NCBI GenBank assembly: GCA_017960525.1
Contig: JAGCZA010000098.1
Location: 1 to 64,000, forward strand
Direction: 5' to 3'
Source of the DNA: Prevotella sp.
GTDB taxonomy: Bacteria; Bacteroidota; Bacteroidia; Bacteroidales; Bacteroidaceae
Length of the DNA: 64,000 nt
Below, piece after piece: positions 41,001 through 45,259 of this stretch (position 1 is the first letter of the stretch; every line of letters begins with the position of its first letter). Below the pieces are notes generated by a model. That model made no database searches. It was not told where the DNA came from and saw only the letters and a list, made by a program, of their open reading frames with translations. The position numbers and the translations under genes were made by a program.

Positions 41001-42196
41001 GGGGGGAACTTATAGCCATCGGGCGAATAGGCCGTCACGTCTATTTTATTCTTCAAGGGACGCACGTCGGCCCTGCGGCAGCCACCATAGACATTATTGA
41101 TGAACAGATTGCCCTTGTTGGCATCCGACGGGTCAACCTCTAAGACCAGTCCGTTTTCATGATTCATAGGACCCTCGTTACCACCGGAGTAGAGGTCGCG
41201 GATGATGCCCCTCTGCAGGTTCCACTTCGGCATGATGTCCATCGGAGCCTTGTTGTTGCCGCCAAACACACGGGCATGGTTGAAGGCCCAGCTGGTGAGA
41301 TTCGACTGGAAGGTGGTCAGCGTCACCTTGGACTGGAAATATTTGGGAATGTCGGTTATTTCCGGATGTTTGCGGGCAAAGACTATACCGCCTGTGAGCA
41401 AGTCGTTACTGCTGTTGTCGATGTTAATGGTGGTGGCCCCTGTCACCGTGGCATTGTTGCCGCCGCCATAGACATGGGCGATGTCGCCGCCTTTAATCTC
41501 CAAATAGGTCTTGGAGAGGTCGGGCTTGGTGAAAGGATCCTTGTTGGTAGCCACAGTATTACCCTTACTGTCTTTGACGATGTAATTGCCATTCTCGTCT
41601 TTGAGGTCAGTTTCACCATCATCTGCCTTGTAAATATAGTCGCCATTACCGCCACCGAAAAGGGCACCCACCACAAGCATGTTTGCGTCGATGCTCAAAT
41701 TCTTGCCCTGATACGTTACAGGCACTTTATCTTTGCAGGCACTGGTGCGCACAAAGGTCTTGCAAGTGTTGTCAATCTTGTTCTTGGTCTTGTCTTCATC
41801 ATCAGACGAAGACTTCCAGATGTTTTCCAGCTCTGTTGGGATATCCGTTGTGGGGCTTCCCTCTCCAATCTTTCCTGCTATGTCATTGCCGCCGTAGACA
41901 TTGACAATGAATACGTCGTCGCTGGCATGTTCACCGTCGAGATTGACGAAGGTATGGCCCTCTACATCGGCCATACGGGCACCGCCAAACACATTGTTAA
42001 GCTCGCCGGAGTAGACGGTGACCTTTGTGTTACCAGTCAGCTTGCCGGCGTTGCCGCCGCCATAGACGTTGCCACCTATCTTGATGGTCTGTGCTACACT
42101 AAATGAAAAATGAAAAATGAAAAATGATAAAACCAGCAGCAAACGTTCCAACTGTCTGCTCCCTGTTATATTATTATGTTGTATAACTGTCATCAT
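29024..42196 (-). CDS. Giant surface protein (4390 aa) with GGG-turn repeats and T9SS tail
   Basis: One uninterrupted 13.2-kb frame. Residues 1-36 contain a signal peptide (LLLVLSFFIFHFSFSVAQ). Roughly residues 37-2150 are irregular repeats whose core reads hydrophobic-x-GG-x-[VI]-xx-[VI]-[YF]-GGG, for example NVYGGGNAG, HVYGGGNNA, DVYGGGNGS, NVYGGGEGG, NVFGGGYVA and SLYGGGEIG. Spacing is about 25-60 residues, suggesting a beta-solenoid with glycine-rich turns. The middle and C-terminal half are less regular; about 3545-3640 resembles a GLUG-type segment (GDGHTVSGLSSSLFNHLCGE). The last 75 residues (LKIVVTSTLQTAANVRIVNT to YIRKLAVK) match a type A sorting domain of the type IX secretion system. 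It is the last gene of the fimbrial locus, followed by a terminator. I infer an adhesin or surface-layer role; no catalytic domain was recognised. Confidence 0.85.
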   Translation of the reverse strand: MMTVIQHNNITGSRQLERLLLVLSFFIFHFSFSVAQTIKIGGNVYGGGNAGKLTGNTKVTVYSGELNNVFGGARMADVEGHTFVNLDGEHASDDVFIVNVYGGNDIAGKIGEGSPTTDIPTELENIWKSSSDDEDKTKNKIDNTCKTFVRTSACKDKVPVTYQGKNLSIDANMLVVGALFGGGNGDYIYKADDGETDLKDENGNYIVKDSKGNTVATNKDPFTKPDLSKTYLEIKGGDIAHVYGGGNNATVTGATTINIDNSSNDLLTGGIVFARKHPEITDIPKYFQSKVTLTTFQSNLTSWAFNHARVFGGNNKAPMDIMPKWNLQRGIIRDLYSGGNEGPMNHENGLVLEVDPSDANKGNLFINNVYGGCRRADVRPLKNKIDVTAYSPDGYKFPPGLSARVIVRGGQITNVYGGNDISGKVYGGNAVGIYTTILGDVYGGGNGSYAYTDNAELGKLDEFKDFYYDPGSSSVDSLNAFRPNAEQVSLRLYGSDPNNPVIIYGGVFVGGNSATLKAKEGVTNPMVELKIGSNVIANNVFLGNNGENMVKHDTDNDEKQLYDVLPLYSKYVGTDGKFASTGTDNQKFSTINLASTNKNSDGKTQFDVYMDGCAMNIMPRVVFDTESQGDYVDYIPYSTSIGSFYCGGNVGSMTKPGTYNIDFTHKIIIFDKLVGGSNNAVVQASDYNAFYEGGIIGDPDLGTRNKLVLNLSGLKIRPKRWNDDEYNYTAVDNGTTLTSGKEYFTHNVSTGKYTSHISDGTEVSDGSNYYERGELIKAAKTELIWNTVDSRTYNTGTKKYDEVAPVTTGGNITSTADDLARRLYGGNIYGGCCESGVVDGNVVINLNETIVERDVLFDKVAVDPVFGEEDILYGETQTEEPEYTIEERRTGVILGRQGMDVFGSALNVFGGGKGKDTEIWGSTVVNLNAGYTFQIFGGSEDGVIGKPVGSSSANDYVYSESAGNYSFNGKLYKKNENYSCYVNLCGTNAGVSKASDQSEAMAECEFMYGGGFFGPICGNTVINMGNGRIFNSFAGSCNGDILGTAETFMGRQVTAAYKAAPPKNVIGNDVFEPGFPWVRDIVYGANDLGGRILGENNYKDRVRGVRSTDTSYSFEVLNKVHNPGNKEVADVLKASAYVEYLQGRADAIFGGCYGTYDFKEERFRRYTDSNGEPLTFDKDTDNDGNNDPKFFKPRLNNAFVNFRPTYYNQNNVVNKVFGAGQGQPGETDRDKMQNRSYVLIDIPQIASISETSEESEEAVNFNKYKTMEVFGAGAWGGVGMGVPLEKKVIPDGTSVEENPDNASAIIDLVRGNISSVFGGSYEEGITRRTVVNVPQGSTILMYSTEPDQEADKTKYQKKHGNIFGGAYGTQLLPPCDVYESNVNYHSSDAVVNGAIYGGNNNERRTIFTHINIDCPVWSHTDKAQKGYLSTVYGAGQGVNTWAEHTEVNLLSGAQVYEVYGGGMMGHVLNVESVQKYMTLYKDNPSAQISEEDEKWKDNKYWNVDSQGKKISFKSEYTTDWQADWYNAWDLGDYYTPNDDFDNYAANEKTNLSRVSPRPELDAKIAPQLLDLTKYNTNVIIHEGAYVGNYGYGGGYGKRKVPLSGDVYGTTYITLLGGTVKKDLYASGTAGSVYDLFGVGAGENGFTATANAYVRGGTVRNVYGGGWRGSVGYHPGAISDVDNNTYDRDGHAHVVIGHPDGVTHANGIPSVTRNVYGGGEGGAIYGDAHVVINKGYIGYRYVDGVYKEELDDTEAGDNKLLLGGNVFGGGYVANSYVDRSYVDMWEGVVRGSLYGGGEIGPIGRGTVHTDTLKLNKIKPYIRHNHTGSAQPAAIYKGGETHVYLWGGHVMRDVFGGGRGYDNWNGEGYFESDDEKNNMDRSSKGYVFGFTDVHIRGGEIGTEANTLQGHGNVFGGGNEGFVYSAEGVKVGEQVSDDDLVNGVPTKGGGFYYKNPVTGTNGDLTSNDGLSLDCYIAVEPYCKVTDVNGISGFTANAETGVKASYAQGEYVPVEALNQLKNRNNQGDEWAKLDTRGITIHNALFAGGNITEGSDNLFANTVTVYGNAAASLRDVYNYDLISLGNDDFGGLYGDGNLTLVDGFRELHIDNYGTDYYSLDDNLEIDKYNKLTDRQKAYYKLMYVTDANHTFEFYECKELHTYEVKDGDNVISSTTYKRGQKITETDFLAFPEVPEGGTGERDYWTKGTKTFMKDDQIEESEYVLMHADELGHWKLYGVTSIYAGRPLNTIQRADMCGVYGSRMVLKGAEDRVINTVDYHSYTINRVDEVSLNRRTTQAGDTDKDAVHGNYFGIYNEVNFLGNLTSDVFFTQRDDTNEHLAIRRTDSENSANKADVTYDGRTSHYGVNDKGEIDPEGTTYYEWKAAKPQARNRNNGISHNMVALASGVHLEIKREEGEAAGKDDWGYITGVVELDLINVMPGMGGGYVYARNEHGIKTWHGKTNPGAGEPEYWGKVTLLAENEGARTYRRFEYTPKTETSSLQQIETSGNFVHNTKEIVDDCYPNGGVYKDGYVKSPAHYWFIRGQIYVYDQYISAFTGSANAYAEKVELPLTISAASNGRMMLREVQPNYYAYYDKNGNKLGDTDPAVNADETIIINNATYRLNDPVSYWEYRQMTDADKSRFVEETYVVIDTCKVDDKLYLKGEVMLPSEYKKLKYGDSGTQPIAHAVEYEEGGVWKSDEDHDFDYFFRMSNNLSHNTGYVLTYDVNNPMVWDNYYTLTENSAQANRLNTGQWTKQSGYTEGPTFTPKSGNAGVHAQYELKLGDIVYATTKTNYDSNVQSHVIYPAVTSGTTLTEGKTYYTSATDRTTAFVAGEGVVAGDGTHYESNQATVTERAYVVTKEYSVKDDVTGVEVKHLNVGTPIYEAQFTPAQWTAIITTSQSAKQAKVCTTLLEFSATDYIYAGKLMTETEVAALKSKVIAKNGYKNDDNGTADAKATAFLATCFDDAYYCTEGGLYGGTNFVAGHAYSALESWCSMTADERLLFDYNYDALDLLVDPTYSGRLESNYGNKSQYDGTNSPKIYSVQQPIDYQAEFAGYEDKDGNKVTTLSYTDEGNNTVTKTASSAEADWLKREVYEDIPNEKHHYSPITVTAPGNYYVVKNVFMRGDIPYTVGQVVDETSYLSMTEKQKENLDQFEFTETHIPQKTEVVDGVEQPVVDKDGNPVYVAKTFYYCRENYIVNEKGEGVAVTTTAIEKNGTSVTSQTYTVDSAPNDSEADHTASTVPQGAVIDKDSYEALPNFQQGFIIHGMSPTETSTLYVSSESDIHNLSKEKIITVIYLYEYEESDESGQNVVPVSERHIVNIHIDFKSGVPEIGDITKPGIVLPGTTIGMNIPSVSQGAYRVTESGWELFDNESDARTHTNGKAYTNNEDPVFWYQNGYWIAYYAQTYLGKTYSNSVPISVANFHDLAKVWGDKDHHYYIDHKDMDYEPKIYINDYKVVDNEGNETAESKNGLDLFKNLIDLSYKPLTYNSATGEPIAISEEGPLKGHVPLDNKAKPMQGGAYLKFFLNADQDHSGSAWTPIANETGECFSGVLHGDGHTVSGLSSSLFNHLCGEVYNLGVTGSFSGAGVAETGEGYVENCWIHTTGTPDGTVYAVFGNPTASDADTKQIVNSYCQATKTYKTDASGHGLAKPMPEKAFYNGEVAYDLNGFYLWKRYSDQTATTGTDYRYFTVGSDNSLTLQPAKHYASDPALCSSGYNGLKYVEDRFTDGDFIYVGDGLGTIPSSPNERLYTDPNTKKESYHAIWPDDYIFFGQTLSYGYMDGKNGRDLRTHQPLPAVINKSGDRVLTTDEGNRVYRAPAYFRSSKMGVAHFNPYAVFAAYEKLTDEQVADGATAREAYKDMTAIDFTGYNDASYAYQKGWNQWSETSQKLQSSGLSTEAYAFYPPLLDDGGLSDFFNADLTRNLLAYTMTTTAAARKTDGVVAGYLPDEAYTETESATANSTYSDTYRYHTVAARDTHAEVVRGHRVQKQSDGSFLALNDHVLIDRQDFNAPMEYSFASEKRMWYQRTPDNYVDIEWSNDATPVRSTKGWEGISLPFKAEIVTTNQKGELTHFYRNTDKKDDSGHEYWLRGYEGGSVSTSNSKVFEATFHYPDANPGDGSKDYTNTFLWDHYYSHNNNKRADGNTTGEDQNDDEYQEDDAIRDYYKYARTYSNYPRMAGATPYIIGFPGSRYYEFDLSGTFEAQTAHSVIPKKLEKQAITFASKPGATTIEVSDNATGVNADNYTFMPSYLNETFEAGTTGTYTLNAAGNSYDIIPAADVIKVSAFRPFFIAKPSASRQTRSIVFSQNEDLQKANPLQKPGFLSARAGRLKIVVTSTLQTAANVRIVNTSGQTVTTFTIEPGQIVETPVLFGGVYIVQSTDGSYIRKLAVK
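42104..42131. repeat. Heptamer tract TGAAAAA inside the signal-peptide codons of the giant protein
   Basis: Three perfect TGAAAAA units (42104-42124) are followed by TGATAAA. On the coding strand they encode the hydrophobic core SFFIFHFSF. Because 7 is not a multiple of 3, gain or loss of one unit would shift the frame. Confidence 0.8.
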
Positions 42197-42204
42197 AATC
42201 AGTC

Positions 42205-42274
42205 AATTGTCAATGCTCAATGTTCAATGGTCAATGCTCAATGTTCAATGTTCAATCTTCAATCTTCAATCTTC
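42205..42274. repeat. Ten-unit heptamer array AATNNTC between lipoprotein and giant genes
   Basis: Ten 7-bp units (AATTGTC, AATGCTC, AATGTTC, AATGGTC, AATGCTC, AATGTTC twice, AATCTTC three times) run from 9 bp before the giant start codon to inside the last codons of the 411-aa lipoprotein (KIED and stop). Every frame of the array contains TGA on the coding strand. Confidence 0.85.
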
Positions 42275-43488
42275 AACGTCGGGTTGTCCAAATCTGGCTC
42301 TGAGAGCACATAGAGATATGTGGGCTGCACCGTGATGGTGTAGCTATAGCTGTGACCGCGCAAGGATCCCTCTGTCTGGAACTTTGCTCGCAGGTCGATT
42401 GTGTTCTCTGCCTGGCAGTTATGGCGGATGAGATTGGGCGTAGCGGCCTTGTCGTAGACATCGTAGGTGCTGCGCAACTTAAAGTAAGTGTGGTCGCCGG
42501 GCACGAACTGGCCCATAAAGTCGCTAGGGGCAGTGGTGGAGAGCACCAAATCGTTGGCGGGATCGCCATCCCACTCATAGAGTGGTACCGGGGCTACGTC
42601 ATCGCTGGTGGAGATGGGCGTAAATAATACGCTCCCCACGATGGGCGATGTGCCAGTAGTGTTGCTCTTGAGAGTGATGGCGGCATCATATTTCGCCTTC
42701 ACGCCACCGCCATTTTCATTGGAGTAGGCCACCAGTTCCAGCTTACGCAGCTTGATGGTGCGCAGCTTGGCATACTCCGCGTCGATGGTGAACCGGAAGC
42801 GCAGGGCGGAATAGAGGTGGTCGAAGAGCAGGAAGATATAGTTGTGGTAAGTATTGTTTCCAGTAGGATAAAGGTGTGTTGCGAATGACCCTGCCTGGAG
42901 ACCGGCGACGGTGTTCTCGCCTGTACCATCCTTTGCCCCGATGATGACGCAGACATCGCTGGGGGTAACGGAATTCAGTCCGTGGATGGTCAGTACTGCA
43001 CCATCTTCGTATTTACTGTTGGGAGCGATGGTGACCGATTCGGCATCCTCAGTAGGGATGAAACCATAGAGGAAATAGTCATCCGTGGAAATATCCTTAT
43101 TGTTTAATTGCCATTTCCCATCATATTCATTATAAAAGAAAGTGCCCTCTTCGGGGTAAGTAGTGCCCGCCTTGGCGAAAAACACGCCGATGGACTTGTT
43201 CATCAGATTTTTCCTGCCCTCAAACGCTCCGTTGAGGACATCATAAAGATAGTAGCCCGGTGCCCAGCTAGGCGATGAGGGATCGCTTCGGGTGAGACTG
43301 ACGACCCTTGTCCCGGCCTCTTCCTCATAGCCCACGGCGCAGGGCAGCGACTCCAAATTGAGGCGCTGCTTCACCACCTCCTCCGAATCATCGGAACAGC
43401 CCACAAGCCCTATGAGACCAAAAAGCCCCAAAAGCCCCATCCAGTACCTATTTCTTATCTGACGATATTTCATTCTTTCAATCTTCAT
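42259..43488 (-). CDS. Fimbrillin-like lipoprotein (about 409 aa)
   Basis: A secreted lipoprotein with a lipobox in GLFGLIGLVGCSDDSEE. I start it at the ATG at 43488; the ATG at 43473 is also possible, because the upstream sequence is part of a heptamer array. The mature part has TRVVSLTRS near the N-terminus, NYIFLLFDHLYSALRFRFTI in the middle and a C-terminal HSYSYTITVQPTYLYV, as in Mfa-like or fimbrillin-related proteins of Bacteroidales. It lies between a fimbrillin gene and the giant gene and may be a minor or anchoring subunit. I place it in the fimbrillin-like group with moderate certainty. Confidence 0.68.
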   Translation of the reverse strand: MKIERMKYRQIRNRYWMGLLGLFGLIGLVGCSDDSEEVVKQRLNLESLPCAVGYEEEAGTRVVSLTRSDPSSPSWAPGYYLYDVLNGAFEGRKNLMNKSIGVFFAKAGTTYPEEGTFFYNEYDGKWQLNNKDISTDDYFLYGFIPTEDAESVTIAPNSKYEDGAVLTIHGLNSVTPSDVCVIIGAKDGTGENTVAGLQAGSFATHLYPTGNNTYHNYIFLLFDHLYSALRFRFTIDAEYAKLRTIKLRKLELVAYSNENGGGVKAKYDAAITLKSNTTGTSPIVGSVLFTPISTSDDVAPVPLYEWDGDPANDLVLSTTAPSDFMGQFVPGDHTYFKLRSTYDVYDKAATPNLIRHNCQAENTIDLRAKFQTEGSLRGHSYSYTITVQPTYLYVLSEPDLDNPTLKIED

Positions 43489-43513
43489 GTTCAATGCTCA
43501 ATGGTCAATGCTC
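43480..43513. repeat. Heptamer array AATNNTC between fimbrillin and lipoprotein genes
   Basis: AATCTTC, a 6-bp variant ATGTTC, AATGCTC, AATGGTC and AATGCTC fill the gap between the 386-aa fimbrillin stop and the next gene. It is the same family as 42205-42274. Confidence 0.75.
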
Positions 43514-43516
43514 AAT

Positions 43517-44677
43517 CTACCAATTATATACTGTATGGTCTGCCGAATGGTCAGTCCATGGTGTAAATGCCGATTGAACGCTGTCGATGGTTACTGAGCC
43601 GTCTACGTGCACCTTGAATATATAGGTGTATTGGTAGCCCGGCAGCCAATCCATAAACTCAGCAGGCACGGTGGTGCTCTTCGGCTCGCCATTCACAGCA
43701 ACTGTCATAGTGTAATTGCCCTGGCCGGTGACGGGAAGCACGGTGTAAATTTTGCTTAGTACTTTCGCGTCGTCATCTGCTTTGTAGTAAGGACTTATAA
43801 CAACTGACGCGGGATCTGAAGAATCCAACCTCTCGACGGTCTCATAGTAGTCCTGCGTAAGTTCCCTAAAGCCTTCGGCCTCTGCGTCGACAGCGAACAT
43901 TTCTGTTGTTGCCGTACCCGTCAGGGGGTAGCACACCGTCACCTTGCCGCTCGTCTTGATGGTGTTTCCGCTGGCAGGGCGGAACTCCTTGTCTGTCAGT
44001 GTGGTTTCACGGGCTTTGGCGGGGTCTTCAAAAATGAAGATGAAGCGCACCTTGGAGAAGGGTTTCAGAAACTCCAGTGTCACAGGCTGTCCATAAAGCT
44101 TGCCGCCCCCGTCGTCGCTAAACCACAGGTGACTGTAGTAAGGTATGGTGGCCTCTTCGTGGGCATCGGCATTGTAGCTCACCTCGTATGCCTTGTATTC
44201 GCTGGCTGTACCTGGATTGTATGTTCTGTATGCTCCTGTCACCACGTTGGTTCCGCTTGCTCCTGCCACGGCGAAGAAGCGGTATGCCTTGGCGCTCCAG
44301 TCCCAATACTTGATGGTCTGCTCATCCTGTCCGAGAGGCTGTTGGTTCACATATTCCCAACCGCTGCTGTTGGTGGTAGAGCTGTGGGCCGAGTTTGTCA
44401 CCCAGTTCACAACATAGCCCGGAAAAACCATCTGATATTGGGAGAGCGCATTGTCGGTATTCTTGAATCCGTAGACCTTGAAGAAAGTGGTGCTCTCTTC
44501 AAGGGGCGTGGAACGTGTGATGGCTTTCTCCTCCTGCAGACTGCCGGATAGGGCGATGGGGGTGCCCGTTACTGAGGGCTGCTCGCCATTGCCTTCAGAC
44601 ACGTCGGCATCGTCCTTGCCGCAGCTTAATGCAACGACTGCCATCATCAGGGCTATATATCTTAACTTTACAGTCAT
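43517..44677 (-). CDS. Fimbrillin family (Mfa-like) lipoprotein, 386 aa
   Basis: The signal peptide MTVKLRYIALMMAVVALSCG ends in a lipobox cysteine. The mature protein has TRSTPLEESTTFFKVYGF, the family block SGWEYVNQQPLGQDEQTIKY then WDWSAKAYRFFAVAG, and a C-terminal PAEFMDWLPGYQYTYIFKV. These are shared with the three larger paralogues in this locus and fit the Mfa_like_1/fimbrillin family of type V pili. In these pili, subunits reach the surface as lipoproteins and polymerise after proteolytic trimming. This copy lacks the C-terminal extension of about 200 residues present in the 667- and 742-residue paralogues. Its start lies beside a degenerate ATPase gene. Confidence 0.82.
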   Translation of the reverse strand: MTVKLRYIALMMAVVALSCGKDDADVSEGNGEQPSVTGTPIALSGSLQEEKAITRSTPLEESTTFFKVYGFKNTDNALSQYQMVFPGYVVNWVTNSAHSSTTNSSGWEYVNQQPLGQDEQTIKYWDWSAKAYRFFAVAGASGTNVVTGAYRTYNPGTASEYKAYEVSYNADAHEEATIPYYSHLWFSDDGGGKLYGQPVTLEFLKPFSKVRFIFIFEDPAKARETTLTDKEFRPASGNTIKTSGKVTVCYPLTGTATTEMFAVDAEAEGFRELTQDYYETVERLDSSDPASVVISPYYKADDDAKVLSKIYTVLPVTGQGNYTMTVAVNGEPKSTTVPAEFMDWLPGYQYTYIFKVHVDGSVTIDSVQSAFTPWTDHSADHTVYNW

Positions 44678-44683
44678 TTTTTC

Positions 44684-44857
44684 CTATTTCAACATTCCAG
44701 TCTTCAACAGTTCCAGTCTTACTGCTGAAGCTGGCTCCAATCTTGTATATCTGGCGCGGGTCAGCCTCGTATGCAAGGGCATATCCGCAGTTGTTTATCT
44801 TTTGCAGGGCTTCCGAGGCCGTTCCGTCGAGTTCTGTATGTCTATCGGGTACTTCAT
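44684..44857 (-). pseudogene. Internally deleted remnant of an AAA-ATPase/PDDEXK gene
   Basis: Read on the minus strand from 44857, the sequence begins MKYPIDIQ, matching the first codons of the intact gene at 54357-55943 (MKYPIGIQ). It then jumps, out of frame, to the last 50 codons: LDGTASEALQKINN, GYALAYEAD and FSSKTGTVEDW, against LDGTAAEALKQIND, GYARAYEAD and FSSKTGTIEEW in the intact copy. The middle of about 460 codons is missing and the original stop is lost; the remnant runs to within a few bases of the 386-aa fimbrillin start. It shows that a second copy of this ATPase once lay in the locus. Confidence 0.85.
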
Positions 44858-44876
44858 TCCGTCTTTAATATCTTTT

Positions 44877-44924
44877 CACTTATCACTTTTTCTTATCACT
44901 TATCACTTTTCACTTATCACTTAA
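44877..44924. repeat. Heptamer tract CACTTWT
   Basis: CACTTAT, CACTTTT, a 6-bp TCTTAT, then CACTTAT, CACTTTT, CACTTAT and CACTTAA run in tandem just upstream of the ATPase remnant. The 7-bp period is the same as in the AATNNTC and TGAAAAA tracts nearby. Confidence 0.75.
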
Positions 44925-44970
44925 AAAGGCCCGGCCTCCTTAGCGACACTTTATTTGTTTTCTTTTTAGT

Positions 44971-45247
44971 TGCCCGTCGGGGAGTCGAACCCCGACGAGC
45001 TTGCCATTGTTTGTTCTCTGTTCGAGCCGATTTGCAATCCGCTCGCTGTGAGTATAAGCATCTGCGATGAGATCTTGTTCGAGCGGATTTGCTCTTGTTC
45101 GAGCGGATTTGCAATCCGCTCGCTGTGAGTATAAGCATCTGCGATGCGATAATTCTTTCGGATTACAAATCCTTATACTCCCAGCGGTCGGAGTCTTGCG
45201 CCCCTGCGGTAGCAAGCGGCAGAGCCAAGCTACAAATCCGTCCGAAC
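44971..45247 (-). repeat. 3'-end repeat element, copy I (expanded)
   Basis: The element starts 12 nt after the stop of the 667-aa fimbrillin with TCCGAAC (45247-45241 region). It contains ATAAGGATTTGTAATCCG and two copies (45021-45069 and 45098-45146, 77 bp apart) of a unit with GATTTGCAATCCGCTCGCTG, and ends in a perfect hairpin CGTCGGGG-AGTCGAA-CCCCGACG (44975-44997). Short frames across it read like other spurious repeat frames and are not genes. Confidence 0.8.
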
Positions 45248-45259
45248 AAGAGGTTTTAT

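Noticed and set aside
44971..45000. tRNA T-arm-like sequence GGGGAGTCGAACCCC
   Set aside because: No acceptor stem, D-arm or anticodon arm can be folded around it, and the same hairpin recurs at 49046-49068 as part of a repeat element.
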